In this document: one piece after another, positions 13,676 through 24,869 of the stretch | Numbering within the stretch: the first letter of the stretch is position 1 | How the letters are laid out: each line of letters opens with the position of its first letter | Source: Glandiceps talaboti | Lineage: Eukaryota; Hemichordata; Enteropneusta; Spengelidae | Assembly: GCF_964340395.1 (NCBI RefSeq) | Contig: NC_135555.1 | Coordinates: 23,947,725 to 24,011,724, forward strand | Direction: 5' to 3' | Length of the DNA stretch: 64,000 bases | Notes under the pieces: model-generated | The model's database searches: none | What the model was told of the DNA's origin: nothing | What the model saw: the letters and a program-made list of their open reading frames with translations, nothing else | Made by a program: the position numbers and the translations under genes

Positions 13676-15187
13676 GTAAATAAAATTACAACACTCCCCA
13701 CCACCCATTCACTCACCCACCCACCCACTCACCCACCCACCCACTCACTCACTCACTCACTCACTCACTCACTCACTCACTCGCTCGCTCGCTCGCTCAC
13801 TCACTCACTCACTCACTCACTCACTCACTCACCACCTCACTCACTTTGTTTTGCTATATCTCTATTAAAATTGAACAGATGAGAGATAATATAAAAACTC
13901 ATTAAGTAAACCTGCACTAGTTCCAGCTCAGACATTTCTTTTTTTAATAACCAAGATACATTCACTGAAAATTGGTCAATTGGTTACTTTTGAAAAGACA
14001 TTATATCTGTTAATTAATGGTCAATAATTATCTGTAGGTAGTGTAGTGGCAAGTTTAAATCTTGAGCGAAAGCTTGGTTTGGAATCTGTCACCATGTTAA
14101 AACAGTTACTGTACTAGTTGTAACTGTAGTATAATTTTTTGATCACACAACCACGATATATTCACTGAAAATAGTTAAAATAGCAATAATTGATATTTAC
14201 CATAAGTACTACAGAAACAGGTTGAAATCATGATCGTTGTTGGGGGCGCTGTTTTTTGGGTGTTGAACCAACTCAATTTGATTTGTTTTATCGTGTGTGC
14301 AGTTACACAAACACGTACACCCACATTCGACGTGGATGTAAAATAGACATTTTAACCCAAATGTATGAATTGGTACTATACATTTCCCTTTCCCATAAGT
14401 TTATCTTGAGCGCGGATCTTCAGTATTCACAGGGGGCGTCCCAGGGGAAATTAGGCACCGAATATTTCTTAAAATATGACCCTCCCCGATTCCATCGTGC
14501 TAAGAAGTGGCCCTATTCAAAACATCACTCCTTCCGTTTTACACCTGTGAAACCCACACCACAACTGTCAATTAATTCATGGCTGCCCGCAGCAATTTGA
14601 TAGGCTTATATTATGGTACCTAACCCTAACCCTAACCCTAACCTGAATGGCAGCAATGGGATTTGGAACCGGTGGCAGCAATGGGATGACGAGACCCCCA
14701 AAATAATGCAATGTTAGGCAATACAATGAGTCAAAGTAAACTGTGACCCTCCACCAATCCCATTTTCTAAAATATAGCCCTCCCCGAGAACCTATTTGTA
14801 AAAGGTGACCCCGTTCTAATTACCCCTACCCTCCTCCCTTGTAGATACTGAAGGCTCCCTAAAGAAAGATTGATTTCATCCATTCATGAATACCCTTTTA
14901 TGATACCTTTTTTCCTACAAAGGACGTAATCTAACGTTTCAGATCTCAGTAAATGTCATATGCTTGCCCTTCTAGGGATGCCTCTACCACCATCGATGGA
15001 ACATCAACTATTACAAGCTACCAGAAGTGGAGTTTTTCAAGTTCCCTACATAGGTGTTATAGATGAAAACAGCATCTACAGGTGGCAGGACAACCTAACT
15101 AAATCAGAAGCCAGTGACGTGTGGAAGATATGTACTAAAGCAGTGGATAGACTAAAGACTCTAAAGTTCGTATTCGAGAAAAAATAA
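10306..15187 (+). CDS. DSEL: dermatan-sulfate epimerase-like protein (DSEL family), complete, two coding exons
   Basis: Spliced from 10306-13675 and 14943-15187 to about 1204 aa, close to the roughly 1210 aa of vertebrate DSEL. Family role: conversion of glucuronate to iduronate in chondroitin/dermatan sulfate in the Golgi or ER lumen. The start is the first in-frame ATG and opens a signal peptide (MNSRPMAYVIFVLSIVV). Residues 30-700 form the epimerase module. LQNH (His189), EGVHYTSYT (Tyr247) and GHEHPDQN (His438/440) correspond in context to the catalytic His, Tyr and His reported for human DSE. Hydrophobic stretches lie near residues 764-775 and 796-820. From about 856 follows a sulfotransferase-like domain, with a putative PAPS-binding loop (ITALPFSGTE), VVYIVCDPRNW near 1021-1032 and EIISWEEIIRRP. 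This two-module layout marks DSEL rather than DSE. The last five codons overlap a MITE copy. Confidence 0.93.
13692..13834. repeat. (CACT)n/(CACC)n/(CGCT)n microsatellite in DSEL intron
   Basis: Tetranucleotide run about 15 bp downstream of the exon 1 donor. Confidence 0.95.
14440..14870. repeat. dispersed repeat with GACCCTCCCC phrases and a (CCCTAA)4 tract
   Basis: It lies in the DSEL intron. The phrases TATGACCCTCCCC and ACTGAAGGCTCCCTAAAG recur near 32800-32940 and 41240-41395. Within it, 14619-14643 carries four CCCTAA units. Confidence 0.6.
14619..14643. repeat. interstitial telomere-type (CCCTAA)n tract
   Basis: Four CCCTAA units in tandem. TTAGGG is the telomere repeat of most animals outside arthropods and nematodes. 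Confidence 0.85.
14943..15187 (+). CDS. DSEL: DSEL terminal coding exon
   Basis: Acceptor CTAACGTTTCAG. It joins in phase to give TGDLSKCHMLALLGMPLPP and continues to FQVPYIGVIDENSIYRWQDN and a final VFEKK-stop. The first part is the conserved end of the sulfotransferase-like domain. Confidence 0.88.
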
Positions 15188-15402
15188 AATCACCAAAATT
15201 GTGAAATAGTGGATGTGGAAACTGACATCAATTTAAAAAGACAATATAAAACTGTTCTTCCAATCTGTAATGGCTGTACATCTGATGAGAAGAAACCAAT
15301 AACACAGAGACCGTATGGAAAACATCGGAAAACACAACTAGACACCCAAAAAATCACAACAAAATATATTCTAAAATTGAACCACACAACTTTTTAGGCC
15401 TA
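15165..15402. mobile_element. MITE family A, copy 2 (left end lost), overlapping the DSEL stop codon
   Basis: Matches copies 1 and 3 from CGTATTCGAGAAAAA to the right terminus (TTTTTAGGCCT). The left inverted repeat is absent. The DSEL reading frame ends inside it. Confidence 0.8.
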
Positions 15403-15637
15403 CAGAAATCTACCATATCGATTTTCCATCATCCATGCGTACACATCAGTAACGTCCACTGGCTTTCAATGAAGTAGAAGACTATTGCACCGTATGCTTC
15501 AATTAATGCATAACCTTTCATGTGAAGGAGAGGACACACTAAAATTAGTATATTACCACATAAATGGATTCAAGTAAACAATTTCCTTTTTTTAATACAC
15601 ACAATCGATATGCAAATGACAATTCAAGATTCCAGGG

Positions 15638-15860
<223 letters not shown>

Positions 15861-16635
15861 AGAGGGGGGAGGGAGAGCTTAAGACGCTTGTTTAGAATAA
15901 ATAAGCTTTATTACCTGTATTACCCGTTTTCATATTCTAACGTTTTTATACACCATTTTACTTTTTTTTATCCTAGTACTTACTACCTTTGCTATTTTAT
16001 TTATTGGAAAAACGCTAAGAAACGTTGCTAAATATGAGTAAAACAAATAAAAACCATCGGCATCGTCATCTTTGAAGTCTTTGCTTCAATATTGTGACCA
16101 TGTCGAACATGTTAAAACAAACATCACATTCAATGATCCAAGTAAAGGTTGACAATATGACAATATTATTTTTAATTGTACACCGTGACCATGATAAATC
16201 AAACAACTGAAGATGACGAGCAACTATTTACCATCAACCCACATGTTACTCTACCAGGATGTTGTCAAGTTAACTTTAAGATCCGTAAAATTTGCAGCTG
16301 ACAGAGACAACATCTTGGTAGTATTAAAGTGCACTGTTATACTATAATAACCCTGTTATACAAGTTGTGATATATCCATATACTTGTAGATAGGTTGCAT
16401 CTATGACATTTAGTTCGATTGGTTAGATGTTCTCATTGAGATACAGAAAAACAAAACTTGTCAGCCAATAAGAGGGCTCATATCATTGCAACTAAATATA
16501 TTATTAGATTGCCATATCTCTGTCCCGAAAAAAAAACTGTACGAAATCAGTTTAAAAGGAAATTAATTATAAAGCACCGTAATGAATGACATTTCGAATT
16601 CCATGAAATTAGAAGAAAAAATACATTTAATATTG
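15861..16635. other. no gene seen; between convergent DSEL and SDR genes
   Basis: The 3' ends of the two convergent genes face each other across this stretch. AATAAA occurs near 15896, but its assignment as a poly(A) signal is uncertain. Confidence 0.4.
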
Positions 16636-16786
16636 CTATTTAAACAGTTGATCAGTGGGATCAGCAGAAGTGCATTCCGGCAATGATAAGCCTCCATCTA
16701 CAACTATGCCTTGACCAGTAATGTAACTAGCTCCAGGTGATGCCAAGAAAGCAACGGTGTTCCCCATCTCTTCAACTTTACCAAAC
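16636..16786 (-). CDS. SDR exon 6 (C-terminus and stop)
   Basis: Acceptor CATTGGTAG. Encodes RFGKVEEMGNTVAFLASPG, then the conserved ITGQGIVVDGG motif and a 19-residue tail. Confidence 0.88.
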
Positions 16787-19700
16787 CTACCAATGAATTG
16801 AAAACAAAACAAGATTAAAGACAAACACAACTTTAATCTTTTTTGGCATATTTCACTCAGACTAGAACCATGACTGCTGTTGACGCTGTGTCTCAGTTTA
16901 AATACCTGTTTTTACAGTTTCAAAATAAGCTTATATCTTGCAACAAATTTGTCATAAAAATAAGACAATGTGCAGACATATATAATGAATTAATACATTA
17001 TGTATATACACAGGCATGTAAATGTATGTATGACGTCATCCAATGACGTCAAACATTGAAGCATCGAATAAGTAGTACGTTTCTCAGTATTTAGGAGTAC
17101 TTTGTGTTTCCAGAATATCATCACCATAGCGACCAATTTTCATTGTTTCATGTATGTGGATTTAGAGGATGTTAACTGAAACTTAGTGAAAGGGTAAAAT
17201 GTATGGAAATACCGTTTCATAGGGATTGAAGCCTTTATTGTGTCGGCACTATCTCCAAACATTTCGGCAGTATGTTCTGTTAAAACCATTCCTGGCAGTA
17301 CTGCGTTGACGGTGATATTATCTAATGCCAACTCGACTGCAGCTGTTCTGTAATATGTATATTGGAGGAAATATTTACTGGGAACACAGTATGTATGTTA
17401 AATTAATTTGTTTTAGAACCGGAAGTGAGTATATAGTGTATTTTCACATGATTATGAATGACACTTCACAAGAAGAAATGGTGTGCGCATGCAAGTATCG
17501 TCATATCCTCAAGTTTAGTGTCAATCATGCAATATCAAGATATGTTTACAACTGAGGCGAATAATTGCATTATCAACTCTATTAAGACAAGGGTAATCGC
17601 TGACTGCCTTATCTATCATACCTCATAAATCCCAGCTGTCCGGCTTTGGTTGCAGCATATGTACTTAACCCAGGGCAACCTGTACAAGGCCCAGTTATAG
17701 ATGAGGTAAAGATGATACGTGATCCTTTCCCTGTTTGCTTGGCAGATTCTGAAAAAATCAGTATTTACGAACATCTAGTCTATTATATGAATTAAACTTT
17801 AAAAAAACCCACTAATTTTGGAATTCTACAATACGTCGTATTGGCTTGATAGTTCTCTTTTATATGTCCATCCAGATTAACAAGGTAATATGTCTGTATT
17901 GTTTGAATATCATATAGACAGAGTGTCGCCGTCTGCCTTGATAAACAGTTACATTTTATCGGCCGACTCGACAAAAAATCTTACCATTATTACCTACTAT
18001 ATAACATTAATTTTCATTGCTGGCATGTTAAAAGTTTTGCTGCAAAATTCTTATCAACGTTTATTTACTACATTTTCTTTGTGTTTGATACCTTACTATT
18101 TAGCATTTTAATGGATTGTTGTAACAAAGGCGATGTTGTTCATGACGTCAGAATCGGAATATTCATGAGTAATGGTACATTTGTAATGTTTGATGACTTG
18201 ATAACTCCCACAAAGAAAATGTATCAATGTTTTAGTAGAGCAAGGCAATGATAGATTTAAGCAATAACCCCCGCCGAAGGCGGGTATACACGAGATTTTG
18301 GTACAATTCGCGACATATAGCACGAGCCGAATGGCGAGTGCTATATGGAGCGAATTGTACCAAATTCGAGTGTATACCCGCCTTCGGAGGGAGTTATTGC
18401 TATTATATTATATCAAAATGTGTGTCTATTTCTTCTAAATGTGATTCTGTGGTTATTTATATGCCCGAAAAGGTGAATTCGCACGTACAGAAAAAGATCG
18501 TCGGTAATACATCGTCGGGAACGAGCATATTTTAATGAGTGGATACGTTCATGTAGCCCCCACACACACTGCATGAACACAAACCATACACTGCATTGCA
18601 TTGCATTGATAAATTACTTTATTTACATCATATAATGCATTACGAAAACGCGTTGAAAACTAGCAACGAAGAAAACGGGGCAAGAGGTCAAAGAAAGTAA
18701 CAATTTTGTTTGGATATTTACATAAGAACAATACAATCTTGTACACTGCTAAAAATAGAAAAAAAAGCGCGAGACAGTAAGTCAGAGACGCGACGTTACA
18801 CAGTCTACTTTAATTTAATGGATAACAAATTGAACATTGACCGAACCTGAAAATGTACAGTTTTGAAATAATCCTGACGCACCTTGACTGATGGTTAAAA
18901 GTTAAATCGGTGTTGCTTGATTCAACGCGTAACGAGAGTAGGACGCTGAGACGGCTCGTTGCATGGGGAGAACTTGTACCTTATCAGTGATGTTGAAGCC
19001 ACTGATCGATCGTTGCTTTCGATCGCAAGGTCATCAGTGGAATTATTTGGACTACTGTAACCCAAACTATTGTACAGGATACCTGACACACCTTTACTCT
19101 GGGGAAGTGTTAACTTATTGGTATAAGAACGAACACATTCAGCTTGTATGTACTATTCATATGCTAGTTTAGGGGCCCATTTTACCACTGCCAGCCGTGG
19201 TAAAATGGGATTTTACCACAGTTATTATCCAATCAGAATGGCGCATAGTAGCATGATATAATATAATTTGAGTTCTACCTCACCTCTTACCTCGTGAGAT
19301 AGCGTTTATGTACCCACAAGTCAATGCGTTAGTATTACCGCAAGTCTAAACACTACGACTGTTTAGGCTCTGTTACAAAATCTGTAAGTTTGCGGGTTCT
19401 GCCCAACAGACACAAAACAGAGCTTTACAGGGTGTGCCCACAGTACTACTGCACGCACACATCTACTTTAGAGGATTGAGGTAAATTGATTTCATAACTG
19501 TGCTATTTTCTCTCTAATTAGGCCTAAAATAATAATTGTTTGGTTCCGGTTACCCTACCCCACCTAGCTTTTCACTGCCAACCCTAAACTTTATGTATTC
19601 GAGAAGAAAAAAAGAAGTGAAGTCTCACGAGAAATAGTGGATGCAGAAACTGACATCAACTCAAAAAAGACGAAATAAAACTGTTCTTTTAACATGTAAT

Positions 19701-22520
19701 GGTTGTACATGTGCTAAGAAGAAATAAACAACGCGCCGAGACTATTTGGAAAACAATGGAAAACCTGAACTAGACACTCACACAGAAAAAATAATGTAAT
19801 AAAATGAAATAAAAAATCTACCTACCCAACCCAACCTATTCTAAAATTGCGCGTAATTAATCGGAACCACACATTTTTTTTTAATTAGGCCTTATGAGCA
19901 AACTTTTGTATTTACATGTAATAATGTTTTTATTGGGCTCATTGCATTTGTATTCGGAAACTTTTCTTAATTTAGCAATTTCACAAACTGTCCCCATTTC
20001 TTTATATGTGCATTTAATTTACTTTTTCTAACCGCAATATGAAATTCTACATTCTGAATATTGTGCAAGTATTTCAAATCTGTTTGAAATATAAATATAA
20101 TGCTTAGCAACAAGAATAACAAAATTCAGTTGTTCATCACCCAAGATGATTTGTCTTGCATTTGAAATTCTGAGCAAACTTACCTTTCAAGTACGGTAGA
20201 CACGCCTTGGTAGTGAGTATAGTGCCTTTAAGGTTCACATCAAACTTACCTTTCAAGTACGGTAGACACGCCTTGGTAGCGAGTATAGTGCCTTTAAGGT
20301 TCACATCAAACTTACCTTTCAAGTACGGTAGACACGCCTTGGTAGTGAGTATAGTGCCTTTAAGGTTCACATCAAACTTACCTTTCAAGTACGGTAGACA
20401 CGCCTTGGTAGCGAATACAGTGCCTTTAAGGTTGACATCAAACTTACCTTTCAAGTACGGTAGACACGCCTTGGTAGCGAGTATAGTGCCTTTAAGGTTG
20501 ACATCAAACTTACCTTTCAAGTACGGTAGACACGCCTTGGTAGCGAATACAGTGCCTTTAAGGTTGACATCAAACGTACCTTTCAAGTACGGTAGACACG
20601 CCTTGGTAGCGAATATAGTGCCTTTAAGGTTGACATCAAACTTACCTTTCAAGTACGGTAGACACGCCTTGGTAGCGAATATAGTGCCTTTAAGGTTGAC
20701 ATCAAACTTACCTTTCAAGTACGATAGACACGCCTTGGTAGCGAATATAGTGCCTTTAAGGTTCACATCAAACTTACCTTTCAAGTACGGTAGACACGCC
20801 TTGGTAGCGAATATAGTGCCTTTAAGGTTCACATCAATCATTTGGGAAATGGCATCTTCGGTTAACTCATCAACAGTCTCAGTCGGCTCCAATAACCCTT
20901 GAAGAAAAACAAGAAAGTGTGTTACATCTGTTTCAAATGAAATAGAATATGATGATAACACTTTGTTGAAGCAAATAACTGTTTATAGTTGGCGCATGGC
21001 AACTACTTTCAACACACATTTGACGGGCTATGAGCACGGTTTTGACCACACCTAGCCTGTCATATAGTCGTCCAGTCTATCATGTTACTAAGTGCTTTAG
21101 CTGATGTCAAGTTAGCCACAGTCACTTTCACCACCTCTGCATCACGTGACTTTTCTAAAGCCAAGAGAATACAATTATTCAAATTAGCATGAACCAAGTG
21201 TACACTGTGGTGCGGTAGGGAAGTCTGGGTATGCAAACAATCGAGGTACCAAATTATCTATGTTGATGTCACCAAGAGCATTAGTACCTGTGTCTATTAT
21301 TTCTACGTTACAAGCAAAGTGGTGTTCATCCTTATTTCCATATTCAACAAGTAGAAATAATAGCCCTATTGATAGATACAGACACTGGTGACATCGGCAT
21401 AGGTGATTGGGCACCTTGATTATTTAGATACCCAGAATTCTCTACCCCAGTGTACAGTTGTCGCTTCATATGGCTAATTTAGTTTATCTTACTCTCACAG
21501 AAGTCGCGCGATGCTAGAGTTACTGAAAGTGACATTTTGTGACTTACTTGACATCTAAACAGCTAAGATAAAACCAGCCTTGCCTTTGTACCCATACTGT
21601 CAACCAGCCTTGTCTTTGTCCCCATACTGTCAACCAGTCTTGCCTTTGTACCCATACTGTCAACCAGTCTAGCCTTTGTACCCATACTGACAACCGGCCT
21701 TGCCTTTGTCCCCATACTGTCATCCAGCCTTGCCTTTGTACCCATACTGTCAACCAGTCTTGCCTTTGTACCCATACTGTCAACCAGCCTTGCCTTTGTA
21801 CCCATACTGTCAACCAGTCTTGCCTTTGTACCCATACTGTCAACCAGTCTTGCCTTTGTACCCATACTGTCAACCAGCCTTGCCTTTGTACCCATACTGT
21901 CAACCAGCCTTGCCTTTGTACCCATACTGTCAACCAGCCTTGCCTTTGTACCCATACTGTCAACCAGTCTTGCCTTTGTACCCATACTGTCAACCAGCCT
22001 TGCCTTCGTACCCATACTGTCAACCAGTCTTGCCTTTGTCTCCATACTGTCATTTCAAAGGTATTGGAATTACTACTTTAATCCTTTTTTCAAAATTGTA
22101 CCTGCATTGCAGACTATAATGTTTATCTTTCCAAATCTCTCTTTTGTTGTCTTGGCAACATCTTCACAGTCACAATATTTAGAAATGTCAGACTCGATAA
22201 ATGTAGAACCCGGGAGATTTTTCTCTGCAAGATTACCTGGTGGATAAAATTGAACAGAACAAGAAAAACGTGAAAGTAAAAAACACGTAGATATGTCATA
22301 AAACAAGAATCTCTGCTATGTTCACTATCGATGGAAAATACATAGGATGCTAGTCTCAAGTCAGAATTTCACATATTGCTGTCTCACCCCTTTCGGTGCT
22401 TCTTCCAGTGATCACAACTGTCGCGCCATCCTTTTGCAAGACTTTGGCTATACCAAATCCTATTCCTGCAGAACCACCGAACACAATTGCTACCATGTCT
22501 TGTAAACGACCATTGGATTC
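16636..22520 (-). CDS. classical short-chain dehydrogenase/reductase (SDR), six exons, start exon not located
   Basis: Exons in transcript order: 22520-22388, 22236-22102, 20897-20778, 17748-17622, 17347-17213, 16786-16636. All join in phase to 266 aa plus stop. The product is a probable NAD(P)(H)-dependent oxidoreductase, substrate unknown. Visible signatures: nucleotide-binding VFGGSAGIGFG, NAG (INIIVCNAG), catalytic Asn (DVNLKG), Ser (TSSITG), YAATK (Tyr-Lys), PGMVLTEHT and a C-terminal FLASPGASYITGQ...VVDGG. The end (IPMKRF...DGGLSLPE) most resembles bacterial UcpA-type SDRs from memory. The first exon begins with an acceptor, so the initiator is probably in an unseen upstream exon; an internal ATG at 22496-22494 is the alternative. 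The introns contain several repeats. Confidence 0.88.
17213..17347 (-). CDS. SDR exon 5
   Basis: Acceptor CATATTACAG, donor GTATTT, phase 2 to phase 2. Encodes TAAVELALDNITVNAVLPGM and the region after the active site. Confidence 0.88.
17622..17748 (-). CDS. SDR exon 4 (active site)
   Basis: Acceptor GATTTTTTCAG, donor GTATGA. Encodes ESAKQTGKGSRIIFTSSITG and STYAATKAGQLGFM, carrying the catalytic Ser, Tyr and Lys. Confidence 0.9.
18260..18401. mobile_element. foldback MITE (142 bp)
   Basis: The two halves are near-perfect reverse complements: AGCAATAAC at the left, GTTATTGCT at the right, and GGCGGGTATACACGAG opposed to CTCGAG... TGTATACCCGCC in inverted order. Only a short centre (GAGCCGAATGGCGAG) is left as a loop. 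It lies in SDR intron 3. Confidence 0.85.
18402..20136. other. SDR intron 3 sequence, no exon seen
   Basis: Contains MITE family A copy 3 (19518-19894) and a 13-bp inverted repeat with an 8-nt loop at 19176-19209 (CCCATTTTACCAC / GTGGTAAAATGGG). Confidence 0.5.
19518..19894. mobile_element. MITE family A, copy 3
   Basis: About 377 bp with both inverted ends (ATTAGGCCTAAAA and AATTAGGCCTTA) and shared TGGTTCCG subterminal sequence. Its interior matches copies 1 and 2. Confidence 0.82.
20176..20835 (-). repeat. ten-copy 66-bp tandem repeat spanning an SDR exon end and its 5' splice site
   Basis: Ten exact 66-bp periods. Each unit encodes DVNLKGTIFATKACLPYLKG (or a near variant) and then the donor GTAAGTTT. 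The exon-end positions are 20778, 20712, 20646, 20580, 20514, 20448, 20382, 20316, 20250 and 20184. Nine copies keep GTAAGT; the one at 20580 has GTACGT. The reading frame is open through all ten copies and stops at 20137. Confidence 0.95.
20778..20897 (-). CDS. SDR exon 3 (canonical short form)
   Basis: Acceptor GTTTTTCTTCAAG. Encodes GLLEPTETVDELTEDAISQM and IDVNLKG to LPYLK, with the catalytic Asn. The first donor gives the normal SDR length. Donors in the following nine repeat copies could extend the exon by 22 residues each, to 20184, without a frame change. Confidence 0.85.
21196..21465. mobile_element. foldback MITE, about 270 bp, in SDR intron 2
   Basis: Long imperfect inverted arms: GTGTACACTG...GTCTGGGTATGCAAACAATC on the left opposes the reverse complement of GATTATTTAGATACCCAGAA...CCAGTGTACAGTTG on the right, and GATGTCACC...CTATTATTTCTAC occurs inverted near the centre. 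The 76-aa open frame inside is a by-product. Confidence 0.75.
21571..22050. repeat. 30-bp minisatellite, 16 copies, in SDR intron 2
   Basis: Unit CAACCAGCCTTGCCTTTGTA plus CCCATACTGT, with mostly C/T changes (CCAGTCT). The period is a multiple of three and gives open frames on both strands that are not genes. Confidence 0.95.
22102..22236 (-). CDS. SDR exon 2
   Basis: Acceptor TTTTATCCACCAG, donor GTACAA, phase 1 to phase 1. Encodes NLAEKNLPGSTFIESDISKY and KERFGKINIIVCNAG, the Rossmann half with the NAG motif. Confidence 0.88.
22388..22520 (-). CDS. SDR first recognised coding exon (cofactor-binding)
   Basis: Acceptor CTTTCCCTACTACCAG, donor GTGAGA. Encodes ESNGRLQDMVAIVFGGSAGI and GFGIAKVLQKDGATVVITGR, the glycine-rich dinucleotide fold. 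GRLQD before the fold is typical SDR sequence, so coding probably began further upstream. Confidence 0.85.
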
Positions 22521-22601
22521 CTGGTAGTAGGGAAAGAAACGTAACCTTTCCCTCAGTTATTTAGGTAACAATGATTTGGTGGTATATGTATATATATATA
22601 T

Positions 22602-22737
22602 ATACATACATACATACATATACATACATACATACGTACGTACGTACGTACGTACGTACGTACGTACATACATACATACATACATACATACATACATACA
22701 TACATACATACATACATACACACACATGCATATACAT

Positions 22738-22792
<55 letters not shown>

Positions 22793-22807
22793 CACACACA
22801 CACATAC

Positions 22808-22838
<31 letters not shown>

Positions 22839-22882
22839 CATACATACATACATACATACATACATACATACATACATACATA
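22602..22882. repeat. (TACA)n/(TACG)n/(CAGA)n compound microsatellite
   Basis: TACATA, then TACG, then TACA, then CAGA (22740-22790), then TACA again. Confidence 0.95.
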
Positions 22883-22899
22883 ATGTATTAATAAATTAA

Positions 22900-24810
22900 A
22901 GTATTTATTTATTTATTTGAGATGTCTACAGGATTACCCAATTTACAGACACTCTGAAATTGGAAAGACTAAGATACATACAATATTTACAAATCTAGTA
23001 AAAATAGAAATAAAATAAATTAAAAGAAGATAAAATTACCGAAATTACGTTAAATTCACACATCAACTATTTTATTTAGGACATCTTTTCTAAAAGTACT
23101 GAGACTGGAAAGAGCTTTGCAAGGTGTTGATAAAATTGAAGGTCCTAGGTAAAAACGAGTTTTTCCTTCGAGTAGAATTAAAACGTGCCATTTTAAATGT
23201 GTAGTGGGAACGGAGATTCCTGGAGGGCACATGAAACGGAACGTTAGCAACAATATACATTGAGTTAAAAGAGCCATTTAAGCAAGTATATAAAAAGACT
23301 GCATCCAGCAATTTCCTGAAGACTTTGAATATTAAAATACTGACAAAGATTACTGTAATCGAGGTTTACTCCTTTCCAAAATAAAGGTAGTTGAGGAATT
23401 TATGCTGGACCCTTTCACTTTTAGCTATTAAATACTTCTGATGGGGTAACCAAACTTGTGGACAATACTCTAGTTGACTCCGTACAAGCGATTTATATAA
23501 ATTAATGATACAAGAACTATCATGGAAATACTTGCAGGTACGCTTTATCAAACCAACTAGCCTGTAAGCCTTTTTGACGATGTCCGGAAAATCGTTAATA
23601 TACATACTAACTAGATTTAAACTGAATGCCTCCCGTAAGGGAATCACTAATTATGCAAATAACTCATTAAAATTAAAAATAACTATGGTAACAGGCTTTG
23701 TTTTTGGACAAGCGTGCTTTCTTAAGTTAATGTATGTGCCAAATTATACGGAATTTGAAGATTGCATGATACTGTTTAAATACTGAATATCGTTCATTAT
23801 TCAAAATACTCATTAAAAGGTAAAAGTTGTAGCAACAAACTTCATAGGACAGGTGCGTATTATTATGGTTGATATATGTATCATATTATACGAAATTTGA
23901 AGCTTGCATTTTTAAGATACAACGTAGTTACCTAAAATCATTAATTTTGCAAATTTTTCATTAAAACTGTACGCTATAGCACCAAATTTTATAGGACGTA
24001 CCTGCTTTGTTGTGGTTGACATTATGTACTAATTTGTATTGAAATTGAAGCATGCAATCTTAAGATATAGCCTAATTACCGAAAATCATTAATTATGCAT
24101 ATTATTCATTAACACTGTAAGATACGTCAACTAACTTCATAGGACATACACAATTTGTTATGGTTAATGTATGTACTGAATAGTATTGAAATTGAAGTAT
24201 GCAGTCGTAAGATATAGCCTAATTACCAAGAATAATTAATTATGCAAATTATTCATTAACACTGAAAGGTACATCAACAAGCTTTACAGGACATGTGCGA
24301 TTGTTATTGTTAACATGTGTACCGAATTATATTGAAATTGAAGTATATATTCTTATGATATAGCCTAATACCGAAAATCATTAATTATGCAAATTATTCA
24401 TTAACACTATAAGGTACATCAACTAACTTTATAGGACATATGTGTTTTCTTATGATTAACGTACATGTATGTACTAAATTATGTTGAATATGAAGTATGC
24501 ATTCTTAAGATATAGCCTAATTACCAAAAATAATTAATTATGCAAATTATTCGTTAACGCTGTAAGGTACATCATCAAATTTTATAGGACAAATGTATGT
24601 TGTTATAACGAATATACTAAATTATATTGAAATTGAAGTATGCAGTCTTAAGATATTGCTTAATTATTTGATTTCATTAATATGCAAATTTCTCTAATTA
24701 AACATTAACCAATCTGGCTGAAAACCTAATCAGGTCTAGCTATTACCATAAAGATTATATATTCCAAATTTCATTACAATTGAGCCAGCCGAATTTTAGA
24801 AAATGATGAC

Positions 24811-24869
<59 letters not shown>

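Noticed and set aside
21050-21180. Possible minus-strand exon reading EKSRDAEVVKVTVANLTSAK after a good acceptor
   Set aside because: The SDR exon chain is complete and in phase without it, there is no clear donor, and the frame stops soon; left as chance.
21544-22119. Repetitive proteins (TKARLVDSMG or LPLYPYCQPA type)
   Set aside because: The 30-bp array is open on both strands because its period is a multiple of three, and it lies within an SDR intron.
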